A stretch of DNA of 64,000 bases from Myxococcales bacterium (lineage in GTDB: Bacteria; Myxococcota_A; Polyangia; Haliangiales; Haliangiaceae). The stretch is taken from positions 62,001-126,000 of the forward strand of contig JADJUF010000020.1 in NCBI GenBank assembly GCA_016717005.1. The letters run 5' to 3'. The stretch's first letter is position 1. Every line of letters begins with the position of its first letter. The notes under the pieces were generated by a model that was given only the letters and a program-made list of their open reading frames with translations, was not told the origin of the DNA and made no database searches. Positions 48,098 through 57,558 of this stretch are shown one piece after another. Made by a program: the position numbers and the translations under genes.

Positions 48098-48214
48098 ACA
48101 TGCACCGCTTTCAAGGCCACCGGTTCGGACCACGCGGGATCCGCGGCAGCGCGTCGGAGGGAGGTCGCGCGCACCGACGAGGCGGCGGCGCAGTGCGCGC
48201 CGGCCCCGCCGACG

Positions 48215-48640
48215 TCACTGGAACATCTTGTCGCGCTGCGCACCGTCGTACTTCGAGGGGCACTTGGCCATGAGGTTGGTCGCGTAGAGCACGGCGTGGC
48301 CGTCCTCGACCATGAGCTTGCCCTCGGCGACGACCTCGGCCTTGTCGCGGAAGGTGTCGGGCTTGGGGCCGGTGTGCTTGATGATCACCGAGCGGCCCTT
48401 GTGCTCGAGCACGAAGGTGCGGTGCATCTCCTGGCCCACCACCTGCTCGTCGATCGTGCCGGCCTGGACCCAGCCGTGGACCTTCATCTGCTGCCCGACC
48501 CACTGGTCCGCGGCCGCCGCCACCTCGTCCGCCATCTTGTACGCGCTGGTGTGGCTGGACGACGAGTGGAAGAAGAAGCCCACGACGCCGAGGCCGATGG
48601 CCGCGGTCAGGACGATCTTCGCCACGGTGGTGTTGTTCAT
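48215..48640 (-). CDS. ccmE: Heme chaperone CcmE, Cys-type (CxxxY)
   Basis: A 141-residue periplasmic heme chaperone with an N-terminal anchor (IVLTAAIGLGVVGFFF) and a beta-barrel (MKVHGWVQAGTIDE, HRTFVLEHKGRSVIIKHTG, VVAEGKLMVED). The heme-binding motif is AKCPSKYDG with Cys127 and Tyr131. The usual His of the HxxxY motif is replaced by Cys, as in archaeal and some deltaproteobacterial CcmE proteins. ATG 48640 has a GGAG ribosome site 8 nt upstream. It is the first Ccm gene, 117 bp before ccmF. Confidence 0.94.
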   Translation of the reverse strand: MNNTTVAKIVLTAAIGLGVVGFFFHSSSSHTSAYKMADEVAAAADQWVGQQMKVHGWVQAGTIDEQVVGQEMHRTFVLEHKGRSVIIKHTGPKPDTFRDKAEVVAEGKLMVEDGHAVLYATNLMAKCPSKYDGAQRDKMFQ

Positions 48641-48809
48641 GGTGCACTCCTGGAGAACGACGCGCGGAGGTGCGCATCTGCCCTGCGGTTCGTAGCATGC
48701 CACGGGCCAGCGGCTCGTCGGAGACTCTGTGGCGGGTTGCCGCGCGGCGGACCCGCGTCCGTGCGCAGATTTCGGACACTTACGCGGGCGGAATCGCTCA
48801 TCGATCGCT

Positions 48810-49790
48810 CTAACCGCCGATGGCCATCATATGCTTCCCGGGGGCGCCAGCCCCTGTGCGCTGGAAGTCATGACCCGCCCGTTTGCCGTCCAGGGCGTAG
48901 GCGATGGCCCGGCGGACGTCGTCGTCGCTGCCGCCGCCGCGGACCAGATCGCGGAGGCTGATCGCGTCGTCGTGCCCCAGGCACGCGTGGAGCGCACCGT
49001 CGGCGGTCAGCCGGACCCGGTTGCAGTCGTCGCAGAAGTGCTCGGTCATGGCCGAGATGATGCCCACCTGGTGGGTGGGGGCGGCCGCCACGGCCCAGTA
49101 CCGCGCGGGCCCCACCGCGCCCCGGTCCCGCGGCGCGGCCGCGAGAGGCCCAAACGTCTGGGTCAGCGTGGCGCGGATGGTCGCGGCCGTCAGCTCGCGC
49201 GCGGCCTGGTAGAGCGCGCCCCCCGACAGCGGCATGTGCTCGATGAACCGGAGCTCGACGGCGCGGTCCCAGGCGAACCGGCACAGGTCGGCCAGCTCGG
49301 CGTCGTTCTCACCGGCCAGGGCGACGGCGTTGAGCTTGACGGTCATCCCGGCGGCGCGCGCGGCGTCGATCCCGGCGACCACCCGGCTCAGATCGCCACC
49401 GCCGGTGAGCCGCGCAAATTTTTCGGGATCGAGGGTGTCGAGCGAGATGTTCACGCCGCCCAGCCCCGCGGCTCGGAGCGGCTCGGCCAGCTCGACCAGT
49501 CGATGACCGTTGGTGGTCATGACCAGCTCGCCCACGTGCCCGCGCAGCTGGGCCACGAGGTCGACGATGTGGGCCCGTACGGTCGGCTCGCCTCCGGTCA
49601 GGCGGACCCGCTCGACGCCGATGCCGGCGAAGACCCCGACGATCCGCTCGATCTCCTCGAACGAGAGCAGGTCAGCGCGCGATTGGTGCGCGATGCCGTC
49701 CTCGGGCACGCAGTATGTGCACGCAAAGTTGCACCGGTCGGTCACGGACACCCGCAGGTACCGGACCGGCCGGGCGAATCGATCCGCCAT
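48810..49790 (-). CDS. moaA: GTP 3',8-cyclase MoaA
   Basis: A 326-residue radical SAM enzyme that begins molybdenum cofactor synthesis by converting GTP to cyclic 3',8-dihydro-GTP. The N-terminal cluster motif is CNFACTYC (C20, C24, C27), the SAM motif is RLTGGEPTVR, and the C-terminal second cluster is CDDCNRVRLTADGALHAC. The C-terminus is shortened relative to the GG-ending form but still ends MMAIGG, carrying the Gly-Gly tail. Start ATG 49790. No other moa gene is in the window; ccmE follows 169 bp downstream. Confidence 0.95.
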   Translation of the reverse strand: MADRFARPVRYLRVSVTDRCNFACTYCVPEDGIAHQSRADLLSFEEIERIVGVFAGIGVERVRLTGGEPTVRAHIVDLVAQLRGHVGELVMTTNGHRLVELAEPLRAAGLGGVNISLDTLDPEKFARLTGGGDLSRVVAGIDAARAAGMTVKLNAVALAGENDAELADLCRFAWDRAVELRFIEHMPLSGGALYQAARELTAATIRATLTQTFGPLAAAPRDRGAVGPARYWAVAAAPTHQVGIISAMTEHFCDDCNRVRLTADGALHACLGHDDAISLRDLVRGGGSDDDVRRAIAYALDGKRAGHDFQRTGAGAPGKHMMAIGG

Positions 49791-50085
49791 GACGCCGGCG
49801 CCGGGGCTGGGAAACCCGTCCGGTACCGAGCTGGCCGCGGGCTGGAGCACCGGCAGCGACAGCCGTCCCCGGGCGCCGGGATCGGTCCGAGACGGTGCGG
49901 CGCCCATGCGGGGACTCTGTTCGCTGGCGCCCCGCGCGTCAAGCCGGGCGTCCGCTCGGGCTCGGTCCGCGAGGGCGCGCCTCGCTGGTGATCTCGGGTG
50001 GTTGCGCCGAGGATTTCCCTTGACAATCTGAGCGAAAACCCGCACCACACCAGCAAAAGAACGCCAAGAACTGGAGCTTCCCTGC

Positions 50086-50487
50086 ATGCAAGAGATGGAC
50101 TACGGCCGCCGGGCATCGAACACGCAACCGCCGCCCCGCGCCTCCCGCGCCACCGGCCCCGTCAACGCGGGCCCTGGCAGTGTTCTCGATGGACTCTGGG
50201 TCCTGCTGATCGCCAACGAGGATCAGCTCCCCACCGCTGACGCCGACGGCCGCGTGCCGATGATGGCGCGGTCGGGCGAGACCACGAACTTCTTGCTCGG
50301 CTTCAAGACCGTCGTCAAGGCGCGTCAGTTCCTCTCGTCGCAGGGGATCGAGGGCGCCGAGCCCCGCATGGTCGTCCGCGGCAACCGCGACGAGATGCTC
50401 CGCATCGCCCAGGCCGCCCAGGCCAACTCGGTGCTGATCGACTACGAGCCGAGCGACCAGAGCTACGGCGCCATCGTCGAGATCTGA
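50086..50487 (+). CDS. Small conserved-looking protein of unknown function
   Basis: A 133-residue soluble protein. The first 35 residues are Pro/Arg-rich and probably disordered. The rest is a compact alpha/beta pattern: LWVLLIANEDQLPTADADGR, ETTNFLLGFKTVVKARQFLS, EPRMVVRGNRDEMLRIAQAA and NSVLIDYEPSD. The order resembles SseB-like domains, but I do not recognise it firmly. Its base composition is a little lower in GC than its neighbours. A perfect TTGACA at 50020-50025 lies upstream without a good -10. An 18-bp palindrome starts 5 bp after its stop. Confidence 0.7.
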   Translation: MQEMDYGRRASNTQPPPRASRATGPVNAGPGSVLDGLWVLLIANEDQLPTADADGRVPMMARSGETTNFLLGFKTVVKARQFLSSQGIEGAEPRMVVRGNRDEMLRIAQAAQANSVLIDYEPSDQSYGAIVEI

Positions 50488-50491
50488 GAGA

Positions 50492-50509
50492 GGGTTTTTC
50501 GAAAAACCC
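50492..50509 (+). terminator. 18-bp perfect palindrome after the gene at 50086
   Basis: GGGTTTTTCGAAAAACCC is fully self-complementary. As RNA it would fold with a 7-bp stem and a 4-nt loop. It lies 5 bp after a stop codon, so a terminator or mRNA-end hairpin is likely, though no U-tract follows. A protein-binding site is the alternative. Confidence 0.55.
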
Positions 50510-50599
50510 AGGCAGGTGCCGGGGCAGTGCCGGGGTCGTCACCCGGCAGCCGGCCCGGATCGTTCAGCGCGGGTGCGGGTGATTCCGGAGCGTTTCGAT

Positions 50600-50991
50600 C
50601 CTCCCGATCGGCTGACACCCCGGTGCGGCCGGCGGCGCTCCGATCGGCTCACCGCGCCGGCGGTTCCGGCGGCGTTCCGATCGATCGCCTGATCGGCTGA
50701 CACCCGGCGCGGCCGGCGGCGTTCCGATCGGCTGACACCCGGCGGCCGGCCGGCATTTGACACCCGGCGGGCGGCGACACCCAGCGCGGCCGGCGGCTCG
50801 ACGCCCGGCGGTTCCGATCGGCTGACACCCGGCGCGGCCGGCGGCGTGCCGATCGGCTGACACCCGGCGGTCCGATCGGCTGACGCCCGGCGCTCCGATC
50901 GGCTGACACCTGGCGCGGCCGGCGGCGTGCCGATCGGCTGACACCCGGCGGTCCGATTCCGATCGGCTGACGCCCGGCGCTCCGATCGGCT
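50600..50991. repeat. Degenerate repeat array built on CGATCGGCTGACACCCGGCG
   Basis: About ten imperfect copies of a 20-bp core recur at spacings of roughly 24-90 bp, mixed with GCGGCCGGCGGCGTTCC-like spacers. An 81-85-bp higher-order unit appears twice (from about 50815 and 50896). The core holds the palindrome CCGATCGG. The array ends exactly where the mscS remnant begins. No reading frame in it looks like a gene. Confidence 0.85.
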
Positions 50992-51117
50992 GACACCGAG
51001 CACCACTGGACCGTGCACTTCGACCTGCACGAGCAGATCAAGCTCGCGCTCGACGCCAACCAGATCCCGTTCCCGCAGCGCGACGTGCACCTGCATCACA
51101 TCGAGTCGGCGGCCTGA
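50992..51117 (+). pseudogene. C-terminal remnant of an MscS-type mechanosensitive channel
   Basis: About 42 codons read HHWTVHFDLHEQIKLALDAN, then QIPFPQRDVHL and a stop at 51115-51117. This is the hallmark C-terminal end of small-conductance mechanosensitive channels (cytoplasmic vestibule, IPFPQ motif). Nothing upstream in any frame supplies the pore or the rest; the repeat array abuts it. The gene is therefore a fragment, by deletion, repeat expansion or mis-assembly. Confidence 0.8.
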
Positions 51118-51174
51118 GCCGGGCCACGTCGGCGGCCTGAGCCAGGCCACGTCGGCGGCCTGAGCCGGGCGAAG
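51106..51174. repeat. Three tandem 23-bp copies over the mscS stop codon
   Basis: TCGGCGGCCTGAGCCGGGCC-type units at 51106-51128, 51129-51151 and 51152-51174, with a few base changes. The first copy contains the last codons and TGA of the mscS remnant, so the gene end has been copied twice more downstream. Confidence 0.9.
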
Positions 51175-51187
51175 ACCGGCGCCCCGG

Positions 51188-51262
51188 TTATCGAAGTGGT
51201 TGGGTATCCACTTCCCGCCTTATTTCATTAAGTAACTGAAAATACTCCTGTTTTTTGCCCAC
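51188..51262 (+). promoter_or_regulatory. AT-rich island with a hairpin upstream of the DNA methylase
   Basis: A 75-bp patch with much lower GC than anything nearby. It contains GAAGTGG/CCACTTC arms (51193-51199 and 51208-51214, 8-nt loop) and TTCATTAAGTAACTGAA. A promoter or operator region for the methylase is likely. The exact -35 and -10 cannot be fixed. Confidence 0.5.
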
Positions 51263-51291
51263 TCCGGAGTTCGCCGCGAGCATGTCCGACG

Positions 51292-52242
51292 ATGCGTTCG
51301 TCCAAGGGCCGCTCGCGCCTCGTCCGTCCTCCTGTCTCGGCGCCGCGGCTCGCGCGCGCCACCGTCGCCACCCCGGCCCGGCCCCCCTCGGCGGCCTGGC
51401 CGGTCGTCAAGTGGGTCGGCGGCAAGACCAAGCTCCTGCCCGAGATCGTGACGCGGTTCCCGCGCACGTTCGGCCGCTACTTCGAGCCGTTCGCCGGTGG
51501 CGCCGCGGTGTTCTTCCACCTCGGGCCCGAGGCCGCGGTGCTCTCGGACCGCAACGCCGACCTGATCGGCATGTACCGCGCGGTCGCCAGCGATCCCGAC
51601 GGCGTGATCCGCCGCCTGACGCTGCACCAGGCCGCGCACGACAGCGACCACTACTACCAGACCCGCGCGCGCTGGAACGATCGCAGCGTGTCGTGGACCA
51701 CGCTCGACCGCGCGGCGACGTTCATCTACCTGAACCGCACCTGCTTCAACGGCCTCTGGCGGGTCAACAAGGGCGGCGGCTTCAACGTGCCGATGGGCCG
51801 CTACAAGAACCCGTCGATCTGCGACGTCGAGACGATCGGGCGCGCGTCGACGGTGCTCAAGCGCGCCACGCTCCTGTGCGGCGACTACCAGGCGGCGGTC
51901 GCGGACGCGGGCCCGGGCGACCTGGTCTACTTCGATCCGCCCTACGATCCGGTCACGCCGACCGCCAACTTCACCGCCTACACCGGCGACGGCTTCGGCC
52001 CCACGCACCAGCAGGAGCTGGCCGACACGGTGCGCGCGCTGGCCGAGCGCGGCTGCGCGGTCGTGCTGTCGAACAGCGACACGCCGCTCATCCGCTCGCT
52101 CTACCGCGGCCTCCGCGTCGACCGCGTGAAGTGTCCGCGCGCGATCAACTCGGATCCGACCCGGCGCGGCGACGTCGACGAGGTCCTGGTCCTGGCCGGC
52201 TACCAGGCCCGCGCCGGCAAGCGCGCGGCCAGCAAGCGCTGA
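51292..52242 (+). CDS. dam: Dam-family adenine-N6 DNA methyltransferase (orphan)
   Basis: A 316-residue D12-class methylase that transfers a methyl group to adenine N6, typically at GATC. Motifs are in the alpha order: VVKWVGGKTKLLPEIV (N-terminal), the SAM-binding FEPFAGGAAVFF, LNRTCFNGLWRVNKGGGFN, and the catalytic DPPYDP near residue 215. The first 35 residues are an Arg/Pro-rich extension. No restriction endonuclease lies beside it, so it is probably regulatory, replicative or of mobile origin. The AT-rich upstream region and neighbouring repeats support transfer. Other in-frame starts are possible. Confidence 0.92.
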   Translation: MRSSKGRSRLVRPPVSAPRLARATVATPARPPSAAWPVVKWVGGKTKLLPEIVTRFPRTFGRYFEPFAGGAAVFFHLGPEAAVLSDRNADLIGMYRAVASDPDGVIRRLTLHQAAHDSDHYYQTRARWNDRSVSWTTLDRAATFIYLNRTCFNGLWRVNKGGGFNVPMGRYKNPSICDVETIGRASTVLKRATLLCGDYQAAVADAGPGDLVYFDPPYDPVTPTANFTAYTGDGFGPTHQQELADTVRALAERGCAVVLSNSDTPLIRSLYRGLRVDRVKCPRAINSDPTRRGDVDEVLVLAGYQARAGKRAASKR

Positions 52243-52279
52243 GCGCGCGCCCGCGCTCGCGATCGTCGCGACGCCGAGG

Positions 52280-53167
<888 letters not shown>

Positions 53168-53307
53168 GGCGCCAGCGTGCCGCGGGGCGGCGACCGGCGC
53201 TGTCCGGGCTCGGCCAGGGTTCGCTCACGAGTCCGTCGAGGATCGGGCCGCCGTGACCGCGCCGTGACAGGCGATCGCGGTGACGCCGCGTCGGCCCGCG
53301 CCGACCG

Positions 53308-53349
53308 CGCAGAACCTTCGCGGCCCACGTCGCCCGCGCCAGTTCTGCG
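53308..53349. other. Inverted repeat beside the G/C tract
   Basis: CGCAGAAC at 53308-53315 and GTTCTGCG at 53342-53349 face each other across 26 nt, 11 bp before the G/C tract begins. It could be a regulatory site upstream of the desaturase gene or chance symmetry. Confidence 0.3.
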
Positions 53350-53360
53350 GTCCGACAGGT

Positions 53361-53797
<437 letters not shown>

Positions 53798-54970
53798 TCA
53801 CGCCAGGCCGGCGCGCTGGTCGCGGATCCGCCAGTAGCGCCGCACGTACCACGGGCGATCGTCGCGCACGGCGCCGAGCTGCGCCCGCCACGCATCGATC
53901 CGGCGCGCGTGCTCGGCGAACGCCGCCGCCGACGCCGGCGGCGACCGCAGCCACGCGGCCTCGACCGTCGCGATCTCGCCCGCGATCGCCGCGCACGCGG
54001 CGGCGTCGCCGATGACGCGCCGGTGCAGGCGCTCGTGCCGCCACCACAGGCTGGTGGCGTCGGCGCGGTCGCGCGGCGGCGGCCCGAGGTCGAGCGGCGC
54101 GTCGACCGCGATCGGCTTGTACAGCGACAGGCACGGCGCCGCGGTCGCGGTCACCCAGTGGCGCGCGCCGGCCGGCGTCAGCTCGGCGACCCACGAGCCG
54201 GTGGTCTGCGACGACGCGAGCACGCCGCCGGCGTGGACGCACGGCGCCGCCAGCGCGCCGTGGTGCCAGCGGTAGCGCGGCCGCCCGTCGCCGCGGTGAT
54301 CGCGCAGGGCCGCGAACAGATCGGCGACCGAGCGCGCGGCCCGCGCCGCGCCGAGCGTGCAGGCCTGGCGACGATCCGCCGCCGCCACCCACGACCGCAG
54401 CCGGTCGCGGTGCCCGCGCAGCGCCGGCAACGTCAGCGCGTTGGAGATCGACGCGGCCCCGACCACCGCCTGGGCGGTCCACCGACGCCCGGCGGTCTCG
54501 ACGACGAACGCCCCGGTCGCGTCGGCGACGATGAAGCTCGCGTGATAGCTGAAGCCCGGGTGCTCGTGGCCGCAGCCGCCGCCCTGGCCGTGCTGCTCGA
54601 GCAGCGCGCCGAGCGTGGCCACCGCCGCGGTCGCCGTGGTCGCGCGCTCGAGCGCCAGGCGCACCAGGTCCATGCCGGTCAGGCCGACCGCGGCGTAGGG
54701 CGCGTCGGTGAACACCGCCTCGTTGCCGATCACCACGCCGTGCTCGTTGGCGCCCATCTCGGCGCCGAAGATCCAGAACGGGCGGGAGAGCGCCACCGCG
54801 TGGGTGTGCGCCGCCTGCGGGATCGTGAGGTGGGTGCAGCGGACCACGGCGCCGGGCGGGTGCGCGCGCGCGGGGTGCCACGACACGAACTGGGCCTCGT
54901 TGGGATCGCGATCCGAGTTCTTGCCGAACAGGACCCGGCCGTCGACGATCGCGACCAGCGTGTCGCACAT
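53798..54970 (-). CDS. C69 dipeptidase/secernin-family Ntn hydrolase
   Basis: A 390-residue protein of the C69/secernin group, N-terminal-nucleophile amidohydrolases. The start MCDTLVAIVDGR puts the nucleophile Cys at position 2. GKNSDRDPNEAQ and WIFGAEMGANEHGVVIGNEA are the family signatures, and ASISNALTL is the later substrate-site strand. Members cleave dipeptides or other amides; the substrate here is unknown. No signal peptide. TATCCT lies 6 nt before the ATG. The stop codon touches the G/C tract. Confidence 0.9.
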   Translation of the reverse strand: MCDTLVAIVDGRVLFGKNSDRDPNEAQFVSWHPARAHPPGAVVRCTHLTIPQAAHTHAVALSRPFWIFGAEMGANEHGVVIGNEAVFTDAPYAAVGLTGMDLVRLALERATTATAAVATLGALLEQHGQGGGCGHEHPGFSYHASFIVADATGAFVVETAGRRWTAQAVVGAASISNALTLPALRGHRDRLRSWVAAADRRQACTLGAARAARSVADLFAALRDHRGDGRPRYRWHHGALAAPCVHAGGVLASSQTTGSWVAELTPAGARHWVTATAAPCLSLYKPIAVDAPLDLGPPPRDRADATSLWWRHERLHRRVIGDAAACAAIAGEIATVEAAWLRSPPASAAAFAEHARRIDAWRAQLGAVRDDRPWYVRRYWRIRDQRAGLA

Positions 54971-54976
54971 GACGCG

Positions 54977-54982
54977 AGGATA
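54977..54982 (-). promoter_or_regulatory. Leaderless-type -10 (TATCCT) for the C69 peptidase
   Basis: TATCCT on the minus strand, 6 nt before the ATG at 54970, in a 51-bp divergent gap. Confidence 0.45.
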
Positions 54983-55021
54983 GCTGGCAATGGGCCCGGC
55001 CGCGTGGTGGAGTGATCCACG

Positions 55022-56350
55022 ATGAGCGAGCGCACCGACGTGGCCATCATCGGCGCCGGGTTCGCGGGCCTGTCGGCGGCGCGCGCGCTCGCCCGGGCCG
55101 GCCGCGCCGCCGTGGTGCTCGAGGCCCGCGACCGCGTCGGCGGCCGGGTCTACACCGAGCGACCGGCCGGCGGCCCCTGGGTCGACCTGGGCGGTCAGTG
55201 GGTGGGGCCGACCCAGGACCACCTGCTGGGCCTCCTGCGCGAGCAAGGCGCGGCCACGTTCCCGACCTGGACCACCGGCGACAACCTGGTCGTCGTCGAG
55301 GGCCGCGCCCGGCGCTACCGCGGCACGATCCCGCGGCTCGGCCTGCGCAGCCTGATCGACGTCGGCCTGGCCCAGTGGCGGCTCGAGCGCATGGCCCGGC
55401 AGGTGCCGCTCGACGCGCCGTGGCGGGCCAAGCGCGCGGCGGCGTGGGACGCGACCACGCTGGGGGCGTGGCTCGATCAGCACCTCTCGACCAAGGTCGC
55501 GCGCGATCTGCTGGGCGCGGGGCTCGAGTCCGTGTTCGCCGCGAGCCCGCGCGACCTGTCGCTCCTGCACGCGCTGTTCTACATCCACTCGGGCAAGGAC
55601 CTCGACACGCTGTTCGGCACCACCGACGGCGCCCAGGCCACGCGCGTCGACGGCGGCATGCAGCCGGTCGCCGAGCGGCTCGCGGTCGGCCTCGACGTCC
55701 GGCTCGAGCACCCGGTGCGCAAGATCGAGCACGGCGACCAGGTCACGATCCACCACGACCGCGGCGCGCTGATCGCCGATCGCGTGATCGTCGCCATCCC
55801 GCCGCACCTGGTCGCGGCGATCGACTTCGCGCCGGCGCTGCCGCGCGATCGCGCCGCGCTCGTGGCCGGCATGCCCATGGGCGCGGTGATCAAGTGCACC
55901 GCGGTCTACCCGCGGCCGTTCTGGCGCGACCGCGGCCTGTCGGGGCTGTCGCTGTCCGACCGCGGCCCGATCCACGTCGCGTTCGACAACTCGCCGCCCG
56001 ACGGCAGCTGCGGCGTGCTGATGGGCTTCGCCGAGGCCGACGCCGCGCGCCGCCTGGGCACGCTCACCATCGCCGAGCGCCAGGTCGAGGCCGTGGCCTG
56101 CTTCGCGCGCGTCTACGGCGACCGTGCCCGCGCGGTCGACCGCTACGCCGATCACGTCTGGGAGCGCGATCCGTGGTCGGGCGGCTGCTACGGCGCGTTC
56201 GCCCCGCCCGGCCTGTGGACCTCGGTCGGCCGGGTCATCCGCACGCCGGTCGGCCGCCTGCACTGGGCCGGCACCGAGACCGCCACCGCCTGGAGCGGCT
56301 ACATCGACGGCGCGATCGCCTCGGGCCTGCGCGCCGCCGCCGAGGTGTGA
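55022..56350 (+). CDS. Flavin monoamine oxidase family protein
   Basis: A 442-residue FAD amine oxidase. The dinucleotide-binding motif IIGAGFAGLSAARAL is at residues 9-23, followed by LEARDRVGGRV and LGGQWVGPTQ. The C-terminal FAD motif is LHWAGTETATAWSGYIDGAI, and the substrate-cap region has PRPFWRDRGLSGLS. It resembles bacterial MAO/putrescine-oxidase-type enzymes that oxidise primary or secondary amines. No signal peptide. A GGAG site lies about 10 nt before the ATG. It ends 1 bp from the convergent Old Yellow Enzyme gene. Confidence 0.92.
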   Translation: MSERTDVAIIGAGFAGLSAARALARAGRAAVVLEARDRVGGRVYTERPAGGPWVDLGGQWVGPTQDHLLGLLREQGAATFPTWTTGDNLVVVEGRARRYRGTIPRLGLRSLIDVGLAQWRLERMARQVPLDAPWRAKRAAAWDATTLGAWLDQHLSTKVARDLLGAGLESVFAASPRDLSLLHALFYIHSGKDLDTLFGTTDGAQATRVDGGMQPVAERLAVGLDVRLEHPVRKIEHGDQVTIHHDRGALIADRVIVAIPPHLVAAIDFAPALPRDRAALVAGMPMGAVIKCTAVYPRPFWRDRGLSGLSLSDRGPIHVAFDNSPPDGSCGVLMGFAEADAARRLGTLTIAERQVEAVACFARVYGDRARAVDRYADHVWERDPWSGGCYGAFAPPGLWTSVGRVIRTPVGRLHWAGTETATAWSGYIDGAIASGLRAAAEV

Positions 56351-56351
56351 G

Positions 56352-57446
56352 CTACTCGGCGCGCCGCTCCTGCGCCAGCGCAGGGTAGTCGACGTAGCCG
56401 TGGGCGCCGCCGCCGTACATGGTCGCGCGATCCGGCTGCGCCAGCGCCGCGTCGGCGGCCAGGCGCTCGACCAGATCGGGGTTGGCGATGTACGGCGTCC
56501 CGAACGACACCAGCTGGGCCGCGCCGCTGGCGAGCGCCGCCTCGGCCTTGGCGCGGTCGTAGCCGCCGTTGGTGATGATCGGGCCGTGGAACAGCGGGCC
56601 GAACGTCGCGAGCGCGTCGGCGGGCCAGGTCGGGAACCGATCGAGCGGGAACATCCCCTGCATCAGGTGCAGGTACGCGAGCGGTAGCTGGTCGAGGCGC
56701 TCGATCAGGTAGGTGAACAGCGCCAGGGGATCGCGGTCGATCATGTTGTTGTACGGGATCGTCGGCGACAGCTTGATCCCGACCCGGCCCGGTCCCCAGA
56801 CCTCGATCAGCGCGGCCATCACCTCGAGCGTGAACCGGGCGCGGTGCTCGATCGAGCCGCCGTACGCGTCGGTGCGCTGGTTGGCGCCGTCGACCAGGAA
56901 CTGGTTCGGGAGGTAGCCGAACGCGCCGTGCAGCTCGACGCCGTCGAACCCGGCGTCCCGGGCGTGGGCCGCGGCCGCGCCGTAGTCGGCCACGGTGGCG
57001 CGGATCTCGTCGAGCGTCAGGGCGCGCGGGGTCTCGTAGTCCTGCGGGCCGGTCGAGGTGAAGTGCTGCTGGCCCTCGATCCGCACCGCCGACGGCGCGA
57101 CCGGCAGCGCGCCGCCGCGCACCGACGAGTGCCCGACCCGCCCGGTGTGCCAGAGCTGCGCGAAGATCCGCCCGCCGGCGGCGTGGACCGCCGCGGTCAC
57201 GCCGCGCCAGGCCTCGACCTGGGCGGCGTCGAACAGCCCGGGCGTGAGCGGGCTGCCGATGGCGTCGCGCGAGACGTTGACGCCCTCGCTGATGATCAGC
57301 CCGGCGCTCGCGCGCTGCTGGTAGTAGGTGGCCTGGAGCGCCCCCACCCGCCCGTCCGCGTCGGCGCGGCTGCGGGTCATCGGGGCCATGACGACCCGGT
57401 TGGGCAGCGCCAGCGCTGCGAGCGTGATCGGTTCGAGGAGCTTCAT
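56352..57446 (-). CDS. Old Yellow Enzyme-type alkene reductase
   Basis: A 364-residue FMN enzyme of the NemA/OYE class that reduces activated C=C bonds of enals, enones or maleimides with NAD(P)H. Landmarks are LPNRVVMAPMTRSRADADG, IFAQLWHTGRVGH, AGFDGVELHGAFGYLPNQF, the phosphate site IITNGGYDRAKAEAAL, and VSFGTPYIANPDLV. ATG 57446 (MKLLEPI) matches the family start; ATG 57458 is an alternative. The substrate is unknown; such enzymes often serve detoxification. Confidence 0.94.
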   Translation of the reverse strand: MKLLEPITLAALALPNRVVMAPMTRSRADADGRVGALQATYYQQRASAGLIISEGVNVSRDAIGSPLTPGLFDAAQVEAWRGVTAAVHAAGGRIFAQLWHTGRVGHSSVRGGALPVAPSAVRIEGQQHFTSTGPQDYETPRALTLDEIRATVADYGAAAAHARDAGFDGVELHGAFGYLPNQFLVDGANQRTDAYGGSIEHRARFTLEVMAALIEVWGPGRVGIKLSPTIPYNNMIDRDPLALFTYLIERLDQLPLAYLHLMQGMFPLDRFPTWPADALATFGPLFHGPIITNGGYDRAKAEAALASGAAQLVSFGTPYIANPDLVERLAADAALAQPDRATMYGGGAHGYVDYPALAQERRAE

Positions 57447-57544
57447 CCCCGCCACCATGCGACCGGACGACGGCCGTGACAATCACCGCCGGCGGTGCAT
57501 CACTGTCTCGGATTCCGTACCAATCCGTCATCGCGCGGCGGTGG

Positions 57545-57550
57545 TAGCCT
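57545..57550 (+). promoter_or_regulatory. Leaderless-type -10 (TAGCCT) for the P-loop ATPase
   Basis: TAGCCT, 8 nt before the ATG at 57559. Same arrangement as other unlinked genes. Confidence 0.4.
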
Positions 57551-57558
57551 GCGCCGCC

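Noticed and set aside
50600..50991. Possible CRISPR array
   Set aside because: Repeats differ in length and spacing, spacers are themselves repeat-like, and no cas gene is present.
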